Below are positions 48,956-57,609 of a stretch of DNA of 64,000 nt, one piece after another. The position numbers and the translations under genes were made by a program. How positions within the stretch are numbered: position 1 is the first letter of the stretch; every line of letters starts with the position of its first letter. Source of the DNA: Alphaproteobacteria bacterium (GTDB lineage: Bacteria > Pseudomonadota > Alphaproteobacteria > Caulobacterales > Caulobacteraceae). Below the pieces are notes generated by a model. It was not told where the DNA came from. It did not search any database and worked only from the letters and a program-made list of their open reading frames with translations. The stretch lies in contig JAHJOK010000059.1 in assembly GCA_018820205.1 (NCBI GenBank), positions 62,001 through 126,000 on the forward strand, written 5' to 3'.

Positions 48956-50173
48956 ATGCTGAACGCGCTGGGCCAGGGCCTGATCTATATCGTCCCGTTC
49001 CTGCTGGTGCTGACGGTCATCGTCACCATCCACGAACTGGGACATTTTCTGGTGGCGCGCGCCTTTGGCGTGAAGGTGGACCGTTTCGCCATCGGGTTCG
49101 GCAAGGCGATCTTCAGCCGCACGGATCGCCACGGCATCGAATGGCGCTTCGGCTGGATGCCGCTGGGCGGATACGTCAAGTTTTCGGGCGATCTGGACGC
49201 GTCGAGCGTGCCCGACAGTCGTGGCCTGGATGCGCTGCGATCCGAGATCACGGCCCGCGACGGGGTCGGCGCCGAGCGCGACTATTTCCATTTCAAGCCG
49301 GTCTGGCAGCGCATGCTGATCGTGGCGGCCGGCCCGGTCGCGAACTTCATTCTCGCCATCGCCATCTTCACCGTGCTGTTCACGCTGCTGGGGGTCGACC
49401 TGAGGCCGGCCCGGGTGGCGCAGGTGACGCCGAACTCGCCGGCCGCGGCCGCGGGCTTCCAGACCGGCGACCTGATCACCGAAATGAACGGCAAGGCGAT
49501 CAAGGACGCCGGAGAGGTGACCCGCAAAGTGACCCTGTCCAGCGGCGACCCGGTCCGCTTCACCGTGGAACGGGCGGGGACGGAGCGCGAGCTGGTGGCC
49601 ACGCCGGTTCGCCAGGTCGAGAACGACCCCATCGCCGGTCGCGTCAGCGTCGGCCGGATCGGGCTGGCGCTGTCTTCCACGGCCGCCGAGGTGCGCCACG
49701 TTCGCTACAACCCCCTGCAGGCCGTCGGTCGCGGGGTCGAAGAGACGGGCGACATCCTGGGCACCACCCTGACCTATCTGGGGCGCATCTTCACGGGTCG
49801 GGAATCGGGCGATCAGCTCAGCGGGCCGCTGGGGATCGCCAAGGCGTCCGGCGCCCTGACGAACGCCGCAGTCGCCGCCAATCCGGATCCGCGCGCCACC
49901 GCCATTAATCTGCTTCTGACGCTGACAAGCTTCGCCGCCATACTTTCGATTGGAATTGGCTTTCTAAACCTGTTGCCCATTCCGATCCTGGATGGCGGTC
50001 ACCTGGTTTTCTACGCCTATGAGGCTGTGGCGCAGAAACCCGTGGCGGCCGGCGTTCAGGAAGCCGGATACCGGGTCGGTCTTGCTTTGCTGGCGGGTTT
50101 GATGTTGTTCGCGACCTGGAACGACCTGCAGAAGTTGAACCTGTTCCAATTCCTCGGCGGGCTCGTCAGTTGA
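48956..50173 (+). CDS. rseP: Site-2 RIP metalloprotease RseP
   Basis: TIHELGHFLVARAFGVKVDRFAIGFG, PDZ segment, NLLPIPILDGGHL. Confidence 0.95.
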   Translation: MLNALGQGLIYIVPFLLVLTVIVTIHELGHFLVARAFGVKVDRFAIGFGKAIFSRTDRHGIEWRFGWMPLGGYVKFSGDLDASSVPDSRGLDALRSEITARDGVGAERDYFHFKPVWQRMLIVAAGPVANFILAIAIFTVLFTLLGVDLRPARVAQVTPNSPAAAAGFQTGDLITEMNGKAIKDAGEVTRKVTLSSGDPVRFTVERAGTERELVATPVRQVENDPIAGRVSVGRIGLALSSTAAEVRHVRYNPLQAVGRGVEETGDILGTTLTYLGRIFTGRESGDQLSGPLGIAKASGALTNAAVAANPDPRATAINLLLTLTSFAAILSIGIGFLNLLPIPILDGGHLVFYAYEAVAQKPVAAGVQEAGYRVGLALLAGLMLFATWNDLQKLNLFQFLGGLVS

Positions 50174-50190
50174 GCCGGCGCCAGCCCCCG

Positions 50191-52629
50191 ATGGTTTCCC
50201 GAATGATCCTGAACCTTCCTCGCGCCGCTTCGAACTCACGCGTTCCGTCCGATCGCGGGCTGCGTCGCAGCTTTGCGGCGACGGCCAGCCTGCTGGCTCT
50301 GATCGCCGCCTCGCCGGCGCTTGCCCAAACCGCCCCGGACGTGCAGCCCGGCCAGTTGCAGGCGCCCCAGGCCGCGCCGCCGGAATCAGGCGTCGTCAAC
50401 CGCATCCTGATCGAGGGCAACCAGCGGATCGACCAGACGACCGTTCTGTCCTATCTGCCGATCCAGCCGGGCGACACCATCGATCCCGTCATCCTGGACG
50501 TGGCGATCCGGACCCTGACGCGGACGCAACTGTTCGCGGACGTCCAGATCGGCCTGCAGCAGAACGGCGACCTGGTCGTCCGCATCGTCGAAAACCCCAT
50601 CATCAACCAGGTGGTGTTCGAGGGAAACAGCGCGATCAACGAAGACAAGCTGACGGAAGAGGTCACCATCTCTCCGCGCGGCATCTATACCCGCGCCCGC
50701 GTCCAGGAGGACGTCGGCAAGATCATCGAGCTCTACCGCCTGTCGGGCCGCATCTCGGCGACAGTGACGCCCAAACTGGTGCAGCTGGAACAGAACCGTG
50801 TCGACGTCATCTTCGAGATCGACGAAGGCCCCGAGACGGGCGTCCAGGCCATCACCTTCCTGGGCAATGAAGCGTTCTCGGACAGCGAGCTGCGCGAGGT
50901 CATGGTCACGAAACAGTCGCGCTGGTGGCGGCTGTTCACCAAGAACGACAACTACGATCCGGGCCGCCTGGATTACGACCGCGAACAGCTGCGGAAATTC
51001 TACACCAACCGGGGCTTCTACGACTTCCGGGTCATTTCAGCCGTGGCCGAACTGGCACCCGACGACAGCGCCTTCGCCATGACCCTGACGGTGGACGAGG
51101 GAGACCGCTATAATTTCGGCGAGATCGACGTCGTCACCGAGAACGACCGACTGAACGCCGACTTCCTGAAGCTGCTGCTGCCGATCCGGTCGGGCGATCT
51201 CTACGAGAGCGACAAGATCGAGAGTTCCGTCGATGCCCTGACGTTCGCGGCCGGTTCGGCCGGTTACGCCTTCGTCGATATCAACCCGACCTATCGCCCG
51301 AACCCGGAGACCGACACGATCGACGTGACGTTCAACGTGTCTGAAGGCCAGCGCGTCTATGTCGACCGCATCAACGTCATCGGCAATACCCGCACCATCG
51401 ATCCCGTGATCCGGCGCGAACTGATGCTGACCGAAGGCGACGCCTTCAATCGGACCCTTGTCGAGCGGTCGCGCAACAACCTGCGCGGTCTGGGCTTCTT
51501 CAAGGAGGTCACGATCGAGGAAAGCCGCGGCGCGGCGCCGGACCGGTCCATCGTCAACGTAACGGTCGAGGAACAGCCGACCGGCGAACTGTCCGTCGGC
51601 GCCGGCTTCAGCTCGGTCGACGCCTTCGTGGTCAACCTGGGAATCTCAGAGCGCAATTTCCGCGGCCGGGGCCAGAACGTCGTGGCTCGACTGGAGTGGG
51701 GGTCGCTGCGCCAGCAGATCGACTTCCGTTTCACCGAGCCGCGCTTCCTGGGACGCGACATCGGCGCCGGTTTCGACCTGTTCCACTCGCGCTACGACTT
51801 CCAGGATGAGTCCTCGTTCGATTACCGCTCGACCGGTGCAGGCCTGCGCCTGACCTATCCGCTGAATGGCTACAGCCGCCTGTCGACGCGCTACTTCATC
51901 AAGGACGATGAGATCATCGTTCCGACCGGCTACTGCGACATCAACGGCGTAGGATCGCGCGCCCTTTGCGAACAGGTCGGCGCGTCGCTCAACTCGTCGG
52001 CCGGCTACACCCTTCAGATCAATCGCAGCAACGATCCGATCCGACCGACGCGTGGCTGGGTCGGCTCTCTGAGGCAGGACTTCGCCGGCATCGGCGGCGA
52101 CGTGAACTATGTGAAGACCGAGGTCGAGGGCACGGTTTATTACGGCATCACGCCGAACTGGATCGTCAGCGTCAACGGCCAGTCAGGCTATGTGGCCGGC
52201 TGGAGCGGCGACGCGGTCCGGATCAATGATCGTTTCTTCAAGGGCGGCAACACCTTCCGCGGCTTCGAAAACGCCGGCATGGGTCCGCGCGACCTGACCA
52301 CCAACGACGCCCTGGGCGGCAATTTCTATGCGATCGGCAGCGTCGAGTTGACCCTGCCGAATGGCCTGCCCGAAGAATACGGCATCCGGACCTCGCTGTT
52401 CGCCGACGTCGGCACGCTCGGCATGCTGGACGATCGCTACACCCTGGGAACCGACGGGCGGCCGGATTCCAGCATCGTCGATGACCTGTCGCTGCGGGCC
52501 TCCGCCGGCCTCAGTGTTCACTGGCGCTCGCCGATGGGCCCCATCCGCTTCGATTTCAGCAAGATCCTCAGCGAAGAGGAATACGACCGGACCGAGTCGT
52601 TCCGGTTCTCGACCTCCACCCAGTTCTAA
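50191..52629 (+). CDS. bamA: Outer membrane protein assembly factor BamA
   Basis: POTRA repeats and C-terminal barrel ending FRFSTSTQF; alternative starts 50170 (TTG, overlapping rseP stop) and 50203. Confidence 0.95.
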   Translation: MVSRMILNLPRAASNSRVPSDRGLRRSFAATASLLALIAASPALAQTAPDVQPGQLQAPQAAPPESGVVNRILIEGNQRIDQTTVLSYLPIQPGDTIDPVILDVAIRTLTRTQLFADVQIGLQQNGDLVVRIVENPIINQVVFEGNSAINEDKLTEEVTISPRGIYTRARVQEDVGKIIELYRLSGRISATVTPKLVQLEQNRVDVIFEIDEGPETGVQAITFLGNEAFSDSELREVMVTKQSRWWRLFTKNDNYDPGRLDYDREQLRKFYTNRGFYDFRVISAVAELAPDDSAFAMTLTVDEGDRYNFGEIDVVTENDRLNADFLKLLLPIRSGDLYESDKIESSVDALTFAAGSAGYAFVDINPTYRPNPETDTIDVTFNVSEGQRVYVDRINVIGNTRTIDPVIRRELMLTEGDAFNRTLVERSRNNLRGLGFFKEVTIEESRGAAPDRSIVNVTVEEQPTGELSVGAGFSSVDAFVVNLGISERNFRGRGQNVVARLEWGSLRQQIDFRFTEPRFLGRDIGAGFDLFHSRYDFQDESSFDYRSTGAGLRLTYPLNGYSRLSTRYFIKDDEIIVPTGYCDINGVGSRALCEQVGASLNSSAGYTLQINRSNDPIRPTRGWVGSLRQDFAGIGGDVNYVKTEVEGTVYYGITPNWIVSVNGQSGYVAGWSGDAVRINDRFFKGGNTFRGFENAGMGPRDLTTNDALGGNFYAIGSVELTLPNGLPEEYGIRTSLFADVGTLGMLDDRYTLGTDGRPDSSIVDDLSLRASAGLSVHWRSPMGPIRFDFSKILSEEEYDRTESFRFSTSTQF

Positions 52630-52661
52630 GCCGGGCCCTGTCGGCCCAAAAAAGGTTACCC

Positions 52662-53240
52662 ATGAAAATCCTCGCAATCGGCGCCTTCGCCCTGGCCTCC
52701 CTCGTCGCCTCGACCGCGGTGGCCCAGACCCAGGGACCGCAGAACCCTGGCCCGGCGATCCCCGGCGTCTGCGTCTATTTCAACCAGCGTCTGCTGGCCC
52801 AATCGACCGTCGGTCAGGCGGTCCAGACCCGCATGGCCCAATTGGCCACCGAGGTTCAGGGCGAACTGGCCCCTTACGCCAGCACGATCCAGACCGAGAT
52901 CACGGCCCTTCAGCAGGGGGGGCAGGCCGCCGATCCGGACGGCGCGCGCCGGACCGCGGTGCAGCAGCGGATTCAGGAAGCCCAGACCCTGGAGCAGACC
53001 CGCGAAGAAGAACTCCGCTACACTCTTTCCGAACAGCGCCGTCTGATCTCGGCCGCGGTCGAGCCCATCCTGGTGGCCGTCTATCAGGAACAGGGCTGCG
53101 GCATCCTGATCGACCGCGAGAGCGTTTTCATCGTCAATCCGGCCATGGATATCACCGACACCGCGATCCAGCGCCTGAACACCGCCCTGCCGACCCTGAG
53201 CTTCAACCGTCTCACGGTCCCGGTCCAGGCCGCGCAGTAA
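52662..53240 (+). CDS. OmpH/Skp family periplasmic chaperone
   Basis: Signal peptide, coiled-coil segment, position between bamA and lpxD. Confidence 0.85.
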   Translation: MKILAIGAFALASLVASTAVAQTQGPQNPGPAIPGVCVYFNQRLLAQSTVGQAVQTRMAQLATEVQGELAPYASTIQTEITALQQGGQAADPDGARRTAVQQRIQEAQTLEQTREEELRYTLSEQRRLISAAVEPILVAVYQEQGCGILIDRESVFIVNPAMDITDTAIQRLNTALPTLSFNRLTVPVQAAQ

Positions 53241-53244
53241 GCGG

Positions 53245-54264
53245 ATGGGCCTGACGCCCGACCCGCGCTTCTTCGAGACCTTGGCGTCCGTCAGCGTCGC
53301 CGACCTCGCGGCCCTGACGGGCGGCGAGGTCGTTCGCGGTCATGATCGGATGATCGCCTCCGTCGCCCCGCTGGGCGTCGCAGGGGCGTCGGCGATCGGC
53401 TTCGTCAGCGACCGGAAATTCCTCGGCCAGCTGGCGACGACCGACGCCGGGTGCGTGATCGTTCCCGCCGGCGCCGTCGATAGCGTGGCGGCCGGCATCG
53501 CCGTCATCGTCTCGGCAACGCCCCAGGCGGCCTGGGCGCGGGCTTCGCTGGCCCTGCACCGTCCGCTCGAACTGACGGCGGCCCAGCCGTCGGAGGTCTG
53601 CGAGGACGAAACGGTGCGCATCGAGCCGGGCGTGGTCCTCGGCCAGGGCGCACGTATTGGTCGGGGGAGCCGCATCGGCGCCAACACGGTGATCGGACCC
53701 GGGGTTCAGATCGGGCGCGATTGCGTGATCGGAACCAACGCCAGCATCGCGTTCGCCCTGATCGGCGATCGGGCGAAGATTTTCGCGGGCGTTCGAATCG
53801 GCGAGGCCGGGTTTGGGGCGGCAGGGTCCAGCACGGGTCCGGTCGACATCCCGCAGCTGGGGCGAGTGATCGTCCAGGACGACGTCACGATCGGGGCCAA
53901 CACCTGCATCGATCGCGGCGCGTTCGGTGATACGGTGATCGGCGAAAACACGAAGATCGATAACCTGGTCCTGATCGGCCACAACTGCGTCATCGGACGG
54001 AATTGCCTGATCGCCGGCCATGCCGGAATTTCGGGTTCCGTCACGGTCGGGGACGGGGTGATGTTCGGCGGCAAGGCCGGCGTGGGCGACCACATCACGA
54101 TCGGAACCGGAGCGCGCGTGGCAGCCGGGGCCGGCGTCCTGGCCGAGATACCGCCGGGCGAGACCTGGTCCGGATATCCGGCGAAACCGATCCGCCAGTT
54201 CTTGCGCGAGACCGTCTGGCTGTCCAAACAGGCGGGGCGAAAGGGAGCGCGAACGGATGACTGA
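53245..54264 (+). CDS. lpxD: UDP-3-O-(3-hydroxymyristoyl)glucosamine N-acyltransferase
   Basis: Hexapeptide repeats; QLGRVIVQDDVTIGANTCIDRGAFGDTVIGENTKIDNLVLIGHNCVIGRNC. Confidence 0.96.
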   Translation: MGLTPDPRFFETLASVSVADLAALTGGEVVRGHDRMIASVAPLGVAGASAIGFVSDRKFLGQLATTDAGCVIVPAGAVDSVAAGIAVIVSATPQAAWARASLALHRPLELTAAQPSEVCEDETVRIEPGVVLGQGARIGRGSRIGANTVIGPGVQIGRDCVIGTNASIAFALIGDRAKIFAGVRIGEAGFGAAGSSTGPVDIPQLGRVIVQDDVTIGANTCIDRGAFGDTVIGENTKIDNLVLIGHNCVIGRNCLIAGHAGISGSVTVGDGVMFGGKAGVGDHITIGTGARVAAGAGVLAEIPPGETWSGYPAKPIRQFLRETVWLSKQAGRKGARTDD

Positions 54265-54727
54265 CGCTGGAGTGACGATCGACTACGCCGAGGTCATGCG
54301 CCGACTGCCCCACCGCTATCCCTTCCTGCTGGTGGACAAGGCCGAATCCTTCGTGGCCAGCACCTCGATCACAGGCATCAAGAACGTCACGCACAACGAG
54401 CCATTCTTCCCCGGTCACTTCCCGATCGATCCGGTCATGCCGGGCGTGCTGATCGTCGAGGCGATGGCCCAGACCGGCGCCCTGCTGATGTCCAAGAGTC
54501 TGGATGTGGCGGTCGAGGGCAAGGTCATCATGTTCATGTCGATCGACGGCGTCCGCTTCAGAAAGCCCGCGCGGCCGGGCGACCAGCTGCGGATGGACGT
54601 CATCGTGACCAAGCAGCGCGGCGACATCTTCAAGTTCCGGGGCGAGACCTTCATCGACGGCAAACTGGCGGCCGAGGCGGAATTCGCCGCCATGGTGGTG
54701 ACAGTCGACAAGCCAGCGACGCCGTGA
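54257..54727 (+). CDS. fabZ: 3-hydroxyacyl-ACP dehydratase FabZ
   Basis: LPHRYPFLLVDKAE, NVTHNEPFFPGHFPIDPVMPGVLIVEAMAQTGA. Confidence 0.97.
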   Translation: MTDAGVTIDYAEVMRRLPHRYPFLLVDKAESFVASTSITGIKNVTHNEPFFPGHFPIDPVMPGVLIVEAMAQTGALLMSKSLDVAVEGKVIMFMSIDGVRFRKPARPGDQLRMDVIVTKQRGDIFKFRGETFIDGKLAAEAEFAAMVVTVDKPATP

Positions 54728-55512
54728 GCCATATCCATCCCACCGCCATCGTCGATCGCTCGGTCGAGCTGGGCGAGGACGTGGCGATCGGGCCGTGGTG
54801 CACCGTCGGGCCCGGGGTGACGCTGGAGACCGGCGTCCATCTGGTCAGCCATGTCGTGGTGCAGCAGGACACGGCGGTCGGCGCCCGCACAGTCATCCAT
54901 CCGTTCGCCGTGATCGGCGGCGACCCCCAGCACAACGGCTACAAGGGCGAGACCGTGCGGCTGGAAATCGGCGCGGACAACTCCATCCGCGAGCATGCGA
55001 CCTTCAATCGGGGCACGCCACAGGGATCGGGCGTGACCCGCGTGGGCTCCAACGGCCTGTTCATGACCGGCGCCCATGTCGGCCATGACGCGATCGTCGG
55101 CGACAATGTGGTCATGGCCAACAGCGCGACCCTGGGCGGGCATGCGCGCGTCGGAGACAGGGTCTTCCTGGGCGGGCTGTGCGCCGTACATCAGAACGGA
55201 CGGGTGGGGCAGGGCGCCATCGTGGGCGGGCTGGCGGCGGTGACGCGTGACGTGATCCCTTACGGCTCCGCCTGGGGCAATCATGCGCGGCTGCACGGGC
55301 TGAACCTGATCGGACTGAAGCGTAAGGGCTATGACAAGACCGCGATCCGGCGCCTGCTGGCGGCCTATCGCGACCTGTTCGAGGGCAATGGCGTCTTCGC
55401 CGAGCGGCTGCAGAAGATAGAAACTGAATACGCCGATCTGGTTGAGATCATGGAGATCGTCGCCTTCATTCGCGAAGATTCGAAACGGCCCCTTTGCCTG
55501 CCGGGCGACTGA
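54724..55512 (+). CDS. lpxA: UDP-N-acetylglucosamine acyltransferase
   Basis: IHPTAIVDRSVELGEDVAIGPWCTVGPGV, DPQHNGYKGE, VGHDAIVGDNVVMAN; GTGA overlap with fabZ. Confidence 0.96.
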   Translation: MSHIHPTAIVDRSVELGEDVAIGPWCTVGPGVTLETGVHLVSHVVVQQDTAVGARTVIHPFAVIGGDPQHNGYKGETVRLEIGADNSIREHATFNRGTPQGSGVTRVGSNGLFMTGAHVGHDAIVGDNVVMANSATLGGHARVGDRVFLGGLCAVHQNGRVGQGAIVGGLAAVTRDVIPYGSAWGNHARLHGLNLIGLKRKGYDKTAIRRLLAAYRDLFEGNGVFAERLQKIETEYADLVEIMEIVAFIREDSKRPLCLPGD

Positions 55513-55513
55513 G

Positions 55514-56380
55514 ATGCAGACGCGCATGCCAAGGGGGGGACGTCTGGGCCTGATCGCGGGCGGCGGCGCCCTGCCGCTGGCCATCGCCGCACGGTGCGAG
55601 GCCGAGGGGCGCCCTGTGTTCGTCGTGCGCCTGACCAGTTTCGCCGACCCCCATCTGATCCGGTATCCGGGACTGGAGGCCGGCATGGCCGAGATCGGCC
55701 GGGTGCTGTCGGCGCTGAAGGCGGCCGGATGCGCGGCCGTCTGTTTCGCAGGGACCGTGAACCGACCTGATTTCAAGGCGCTGAAACCTGATCTCAAGGG
55801 GGCGATGGTGCTGCCGGGGATCATCGCGGCGGCGACGAAGGGCGACGATGCCCTGTTGCGCAAAATACTGTCCGTGTTCGAGGCCGAGGGTTACGCCATC
55901 GAAGGCGCCGACGACATCCTGGGCGGAGAGACCCTGACGATCGGGGCGTTGGGACACATCCAGCCGGACGACAGGTCGCTATCCGACCTCAGGAAGGCTC
56001 TTCACGTCGCGGAAAAGGCGGGTGAACTGGACATCGGCCAAGGCGCGGTCGTCTGCGACGGCCTGGTGCTGGCGGTGGAGGCTCAGGAGGGCACGGACGC
56101 CATGCTGGCCCGGGTCTCCGGTCTGCCGGCCGACCTGCGCGGGACGACCGGGGCGCTGAAGGGCGCGCTGGGCAAGGCGCCCAAGCCGATCCAGGACCTG
56201 CGGGTGGACATGCCGGTGATCGGCGCCCGGACGCTGGAGATGGCGGCGGCGGCGGGTCTGGCGGGCGTCGGCGGGATCGCCGGGAATCTGATCCTGATCG
56301 ACCGGGCGGCGATCATCGAGACAGCGGATCGGCTGGGTCTGTTCGTCTGGGGCGAGGCCCGATCCGGAGGCGACGCGTGA
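55514..56380 (+). CDS. lpxI: UDP-2,3-diacylglucosamine pyrophosphatase LpxI
   Basis: LGLIAGGGALPLAIAARCEAEGRPVFVVRLTSFAD; located between lpxA and lpxB. Confidence 0.93.
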   Translation: MQTRMPRGGRLGLIAGGGALPLAIAARCEAEGRPVFVVRLTSFADPHLIRYPGLEAGMAEIGRVLSALKAAGCAAVCFAGTVNRPDFKALKPDLKGAMVLPGIIAAATKGDDALLRKILSVFEAEGYAIEGADDILGGETLTIGALGHIQPDDRSLSDLRKALHVAEKAGELDIGQGAVVCDGLVLAVEAQEGTDAMLARVSGLPADLRGTTGALKGALGKAPKPIQDLRVDMPVIGARTLEMAAAAGLAGVGGIAGNLILIDRAAIIETADRLGLFVWGEARSGGDA

Positions 56381-57537
56381 AGATCATGCTGGTGGCTGCC
56401 GAGGCGTCCGGCGACGCCTTGGGCGCGGGCCTGGCGCAGGCGTTGCGGGCGCAACGGCCGGATGTGGCGTTCGTCGGCGTCGGCGGCCCCAGGATGGCGG
56501 CCGAGGGGGTGCAGAGCCCGTTCGACATTGCCCAGCTGTCGATCCTGGGCTGGCTGGAGGGTCTGCGCGCCTATGGCCGGGTCAAGGCGCGGGTCGCCGA
56601 CACGGTGGCGCTGGCGGTGCGGGAACGGCCCGATGCGGTCGTGCTGATCGATAGCTGGGGCTTCACCATCCGGGTCGCCAAGGCGTTGCGCGAAGTTTTG
56701 CCGGGCGTGCCCCTGATCAAATACGTCGGGCCCCAGGTCTGGGCCTCCCGGCCGGGTCGGGCGAAGACCCTCGCCGGGGCGGTGGATCACCTGCTGGCCC
56801 TCTATGCATTCGATGCGCCGTGGTTCGAGCGCGAAGGCCTGCCGACGACGGTCGTGGGGTCGCAGGCCCTGCATGTGGACATGACCGGCGCCGATCCGTC
56901 GGCCTTTCGGACGGCGCGCGGCATCGGACCGGTCGCGCCGCTTCTGCTGGTCCTGCCGGGCAGTCGACCCAGTGAGATCCGGCTGATGACCCCGGTCTAT
57001 GAAGCGGCGGTCGGGCGCCTGAAAGCCGCCGAGCCGGAGCTGGAGGTCGCGGTCGTCGCGGCCGGAACTGTGGCCGACGATGTCACGGCTCGGGTCGGCG
57101 GCTGGCCCTTCCGGACCCATCTGGTCACAGAGGAAGAAAAACACGCGGCGATGAAGGCGGCGACCGTCGCACTGGCGACCAGCGGGACGGTCTCGACCGA
57201 GCTGGCGTTGGCGGGGGTGCCGATGGTGATCGGCTATCGGTTCGGTCCGCTGAGCTATGCGCTGATGAAGCCGTTCTTCACCGGCAGATTCGCCACCCTG
57301 TTCAATCACGCCGCCGACGAAGAGATCGCGACCGAGCTGATCCAGAAGGACGCGACGCCCGAGCGGTTTGCGAACGAGATCCAGCGCCTGCTGAACGATC
57401 CGGCGGCCCGCGCCGATCAGGCCTTGCGCCAGACGCAGGCCTTGGACCGGATGGGTCGCGAGGGACGGAATCCTTCGATGATCGCGGCGGAGGCCGTCCT
57501 GAAGGTTCTGGCCGACAAGACAGTCCGAACGACCTGA
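56377..57537 (+). CDS. lpxB: Lipid-A-disaccharide synthase
   Basis: KIMLVAAEASGDALGAGLAQALR, FVGVGGPRMAAEG, YVGPQVWASRPGRAK, LPGSRPSEI. Confidence 0.95.
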   Translation: MKIMLVAAEASGDALGAGLAQALRAQRPDVAFVGVGGPRMAAEGVQSPFDIAQLSILGWLEGLRAYGRVKARVADTVALAVRERPDAVVLIDSWGFTIRVAKALREVLPGVPLIKYVGPQVWASRPGRAKTLAGAVDHLLALYAFDAPWFEREGLPTTVVGSQALHVDMTGADPSAFRTARGIGPVAPLLLVLPGSRPSEIRLMTPVYEAAVGRLKAAEPELEVAVVAAGTVADDVTARVGGWPFRTHLVTEEEKHAAMKAATVALATSGTVSTELALAGVPMVIGYRFGPLSYALMKPFFTGRFATLFNHAADEEIATELIQKDATPERFANEIQRLLNDPAARADQALRQTQALDRMGREGRNPSMIAAEAVLKVLADKTVRTT

Positions 57538-57550
57538 CGCTCCAACGAGA

Positions 57551-57576
57551 AACGCCGGGACCAAGGCCCCGGCGTT
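57551..57576. terminator. Terminator hairpin between convergent lpxB and DUF305 gene
   Basis: AACGCCGGG-accaagg-CCCCGGCGTT. Confidence 0.65.
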
Positions 57577-57609
57577 CCATCTGACGGATCGGTCTTTGCG
57601 AACTGGCGA

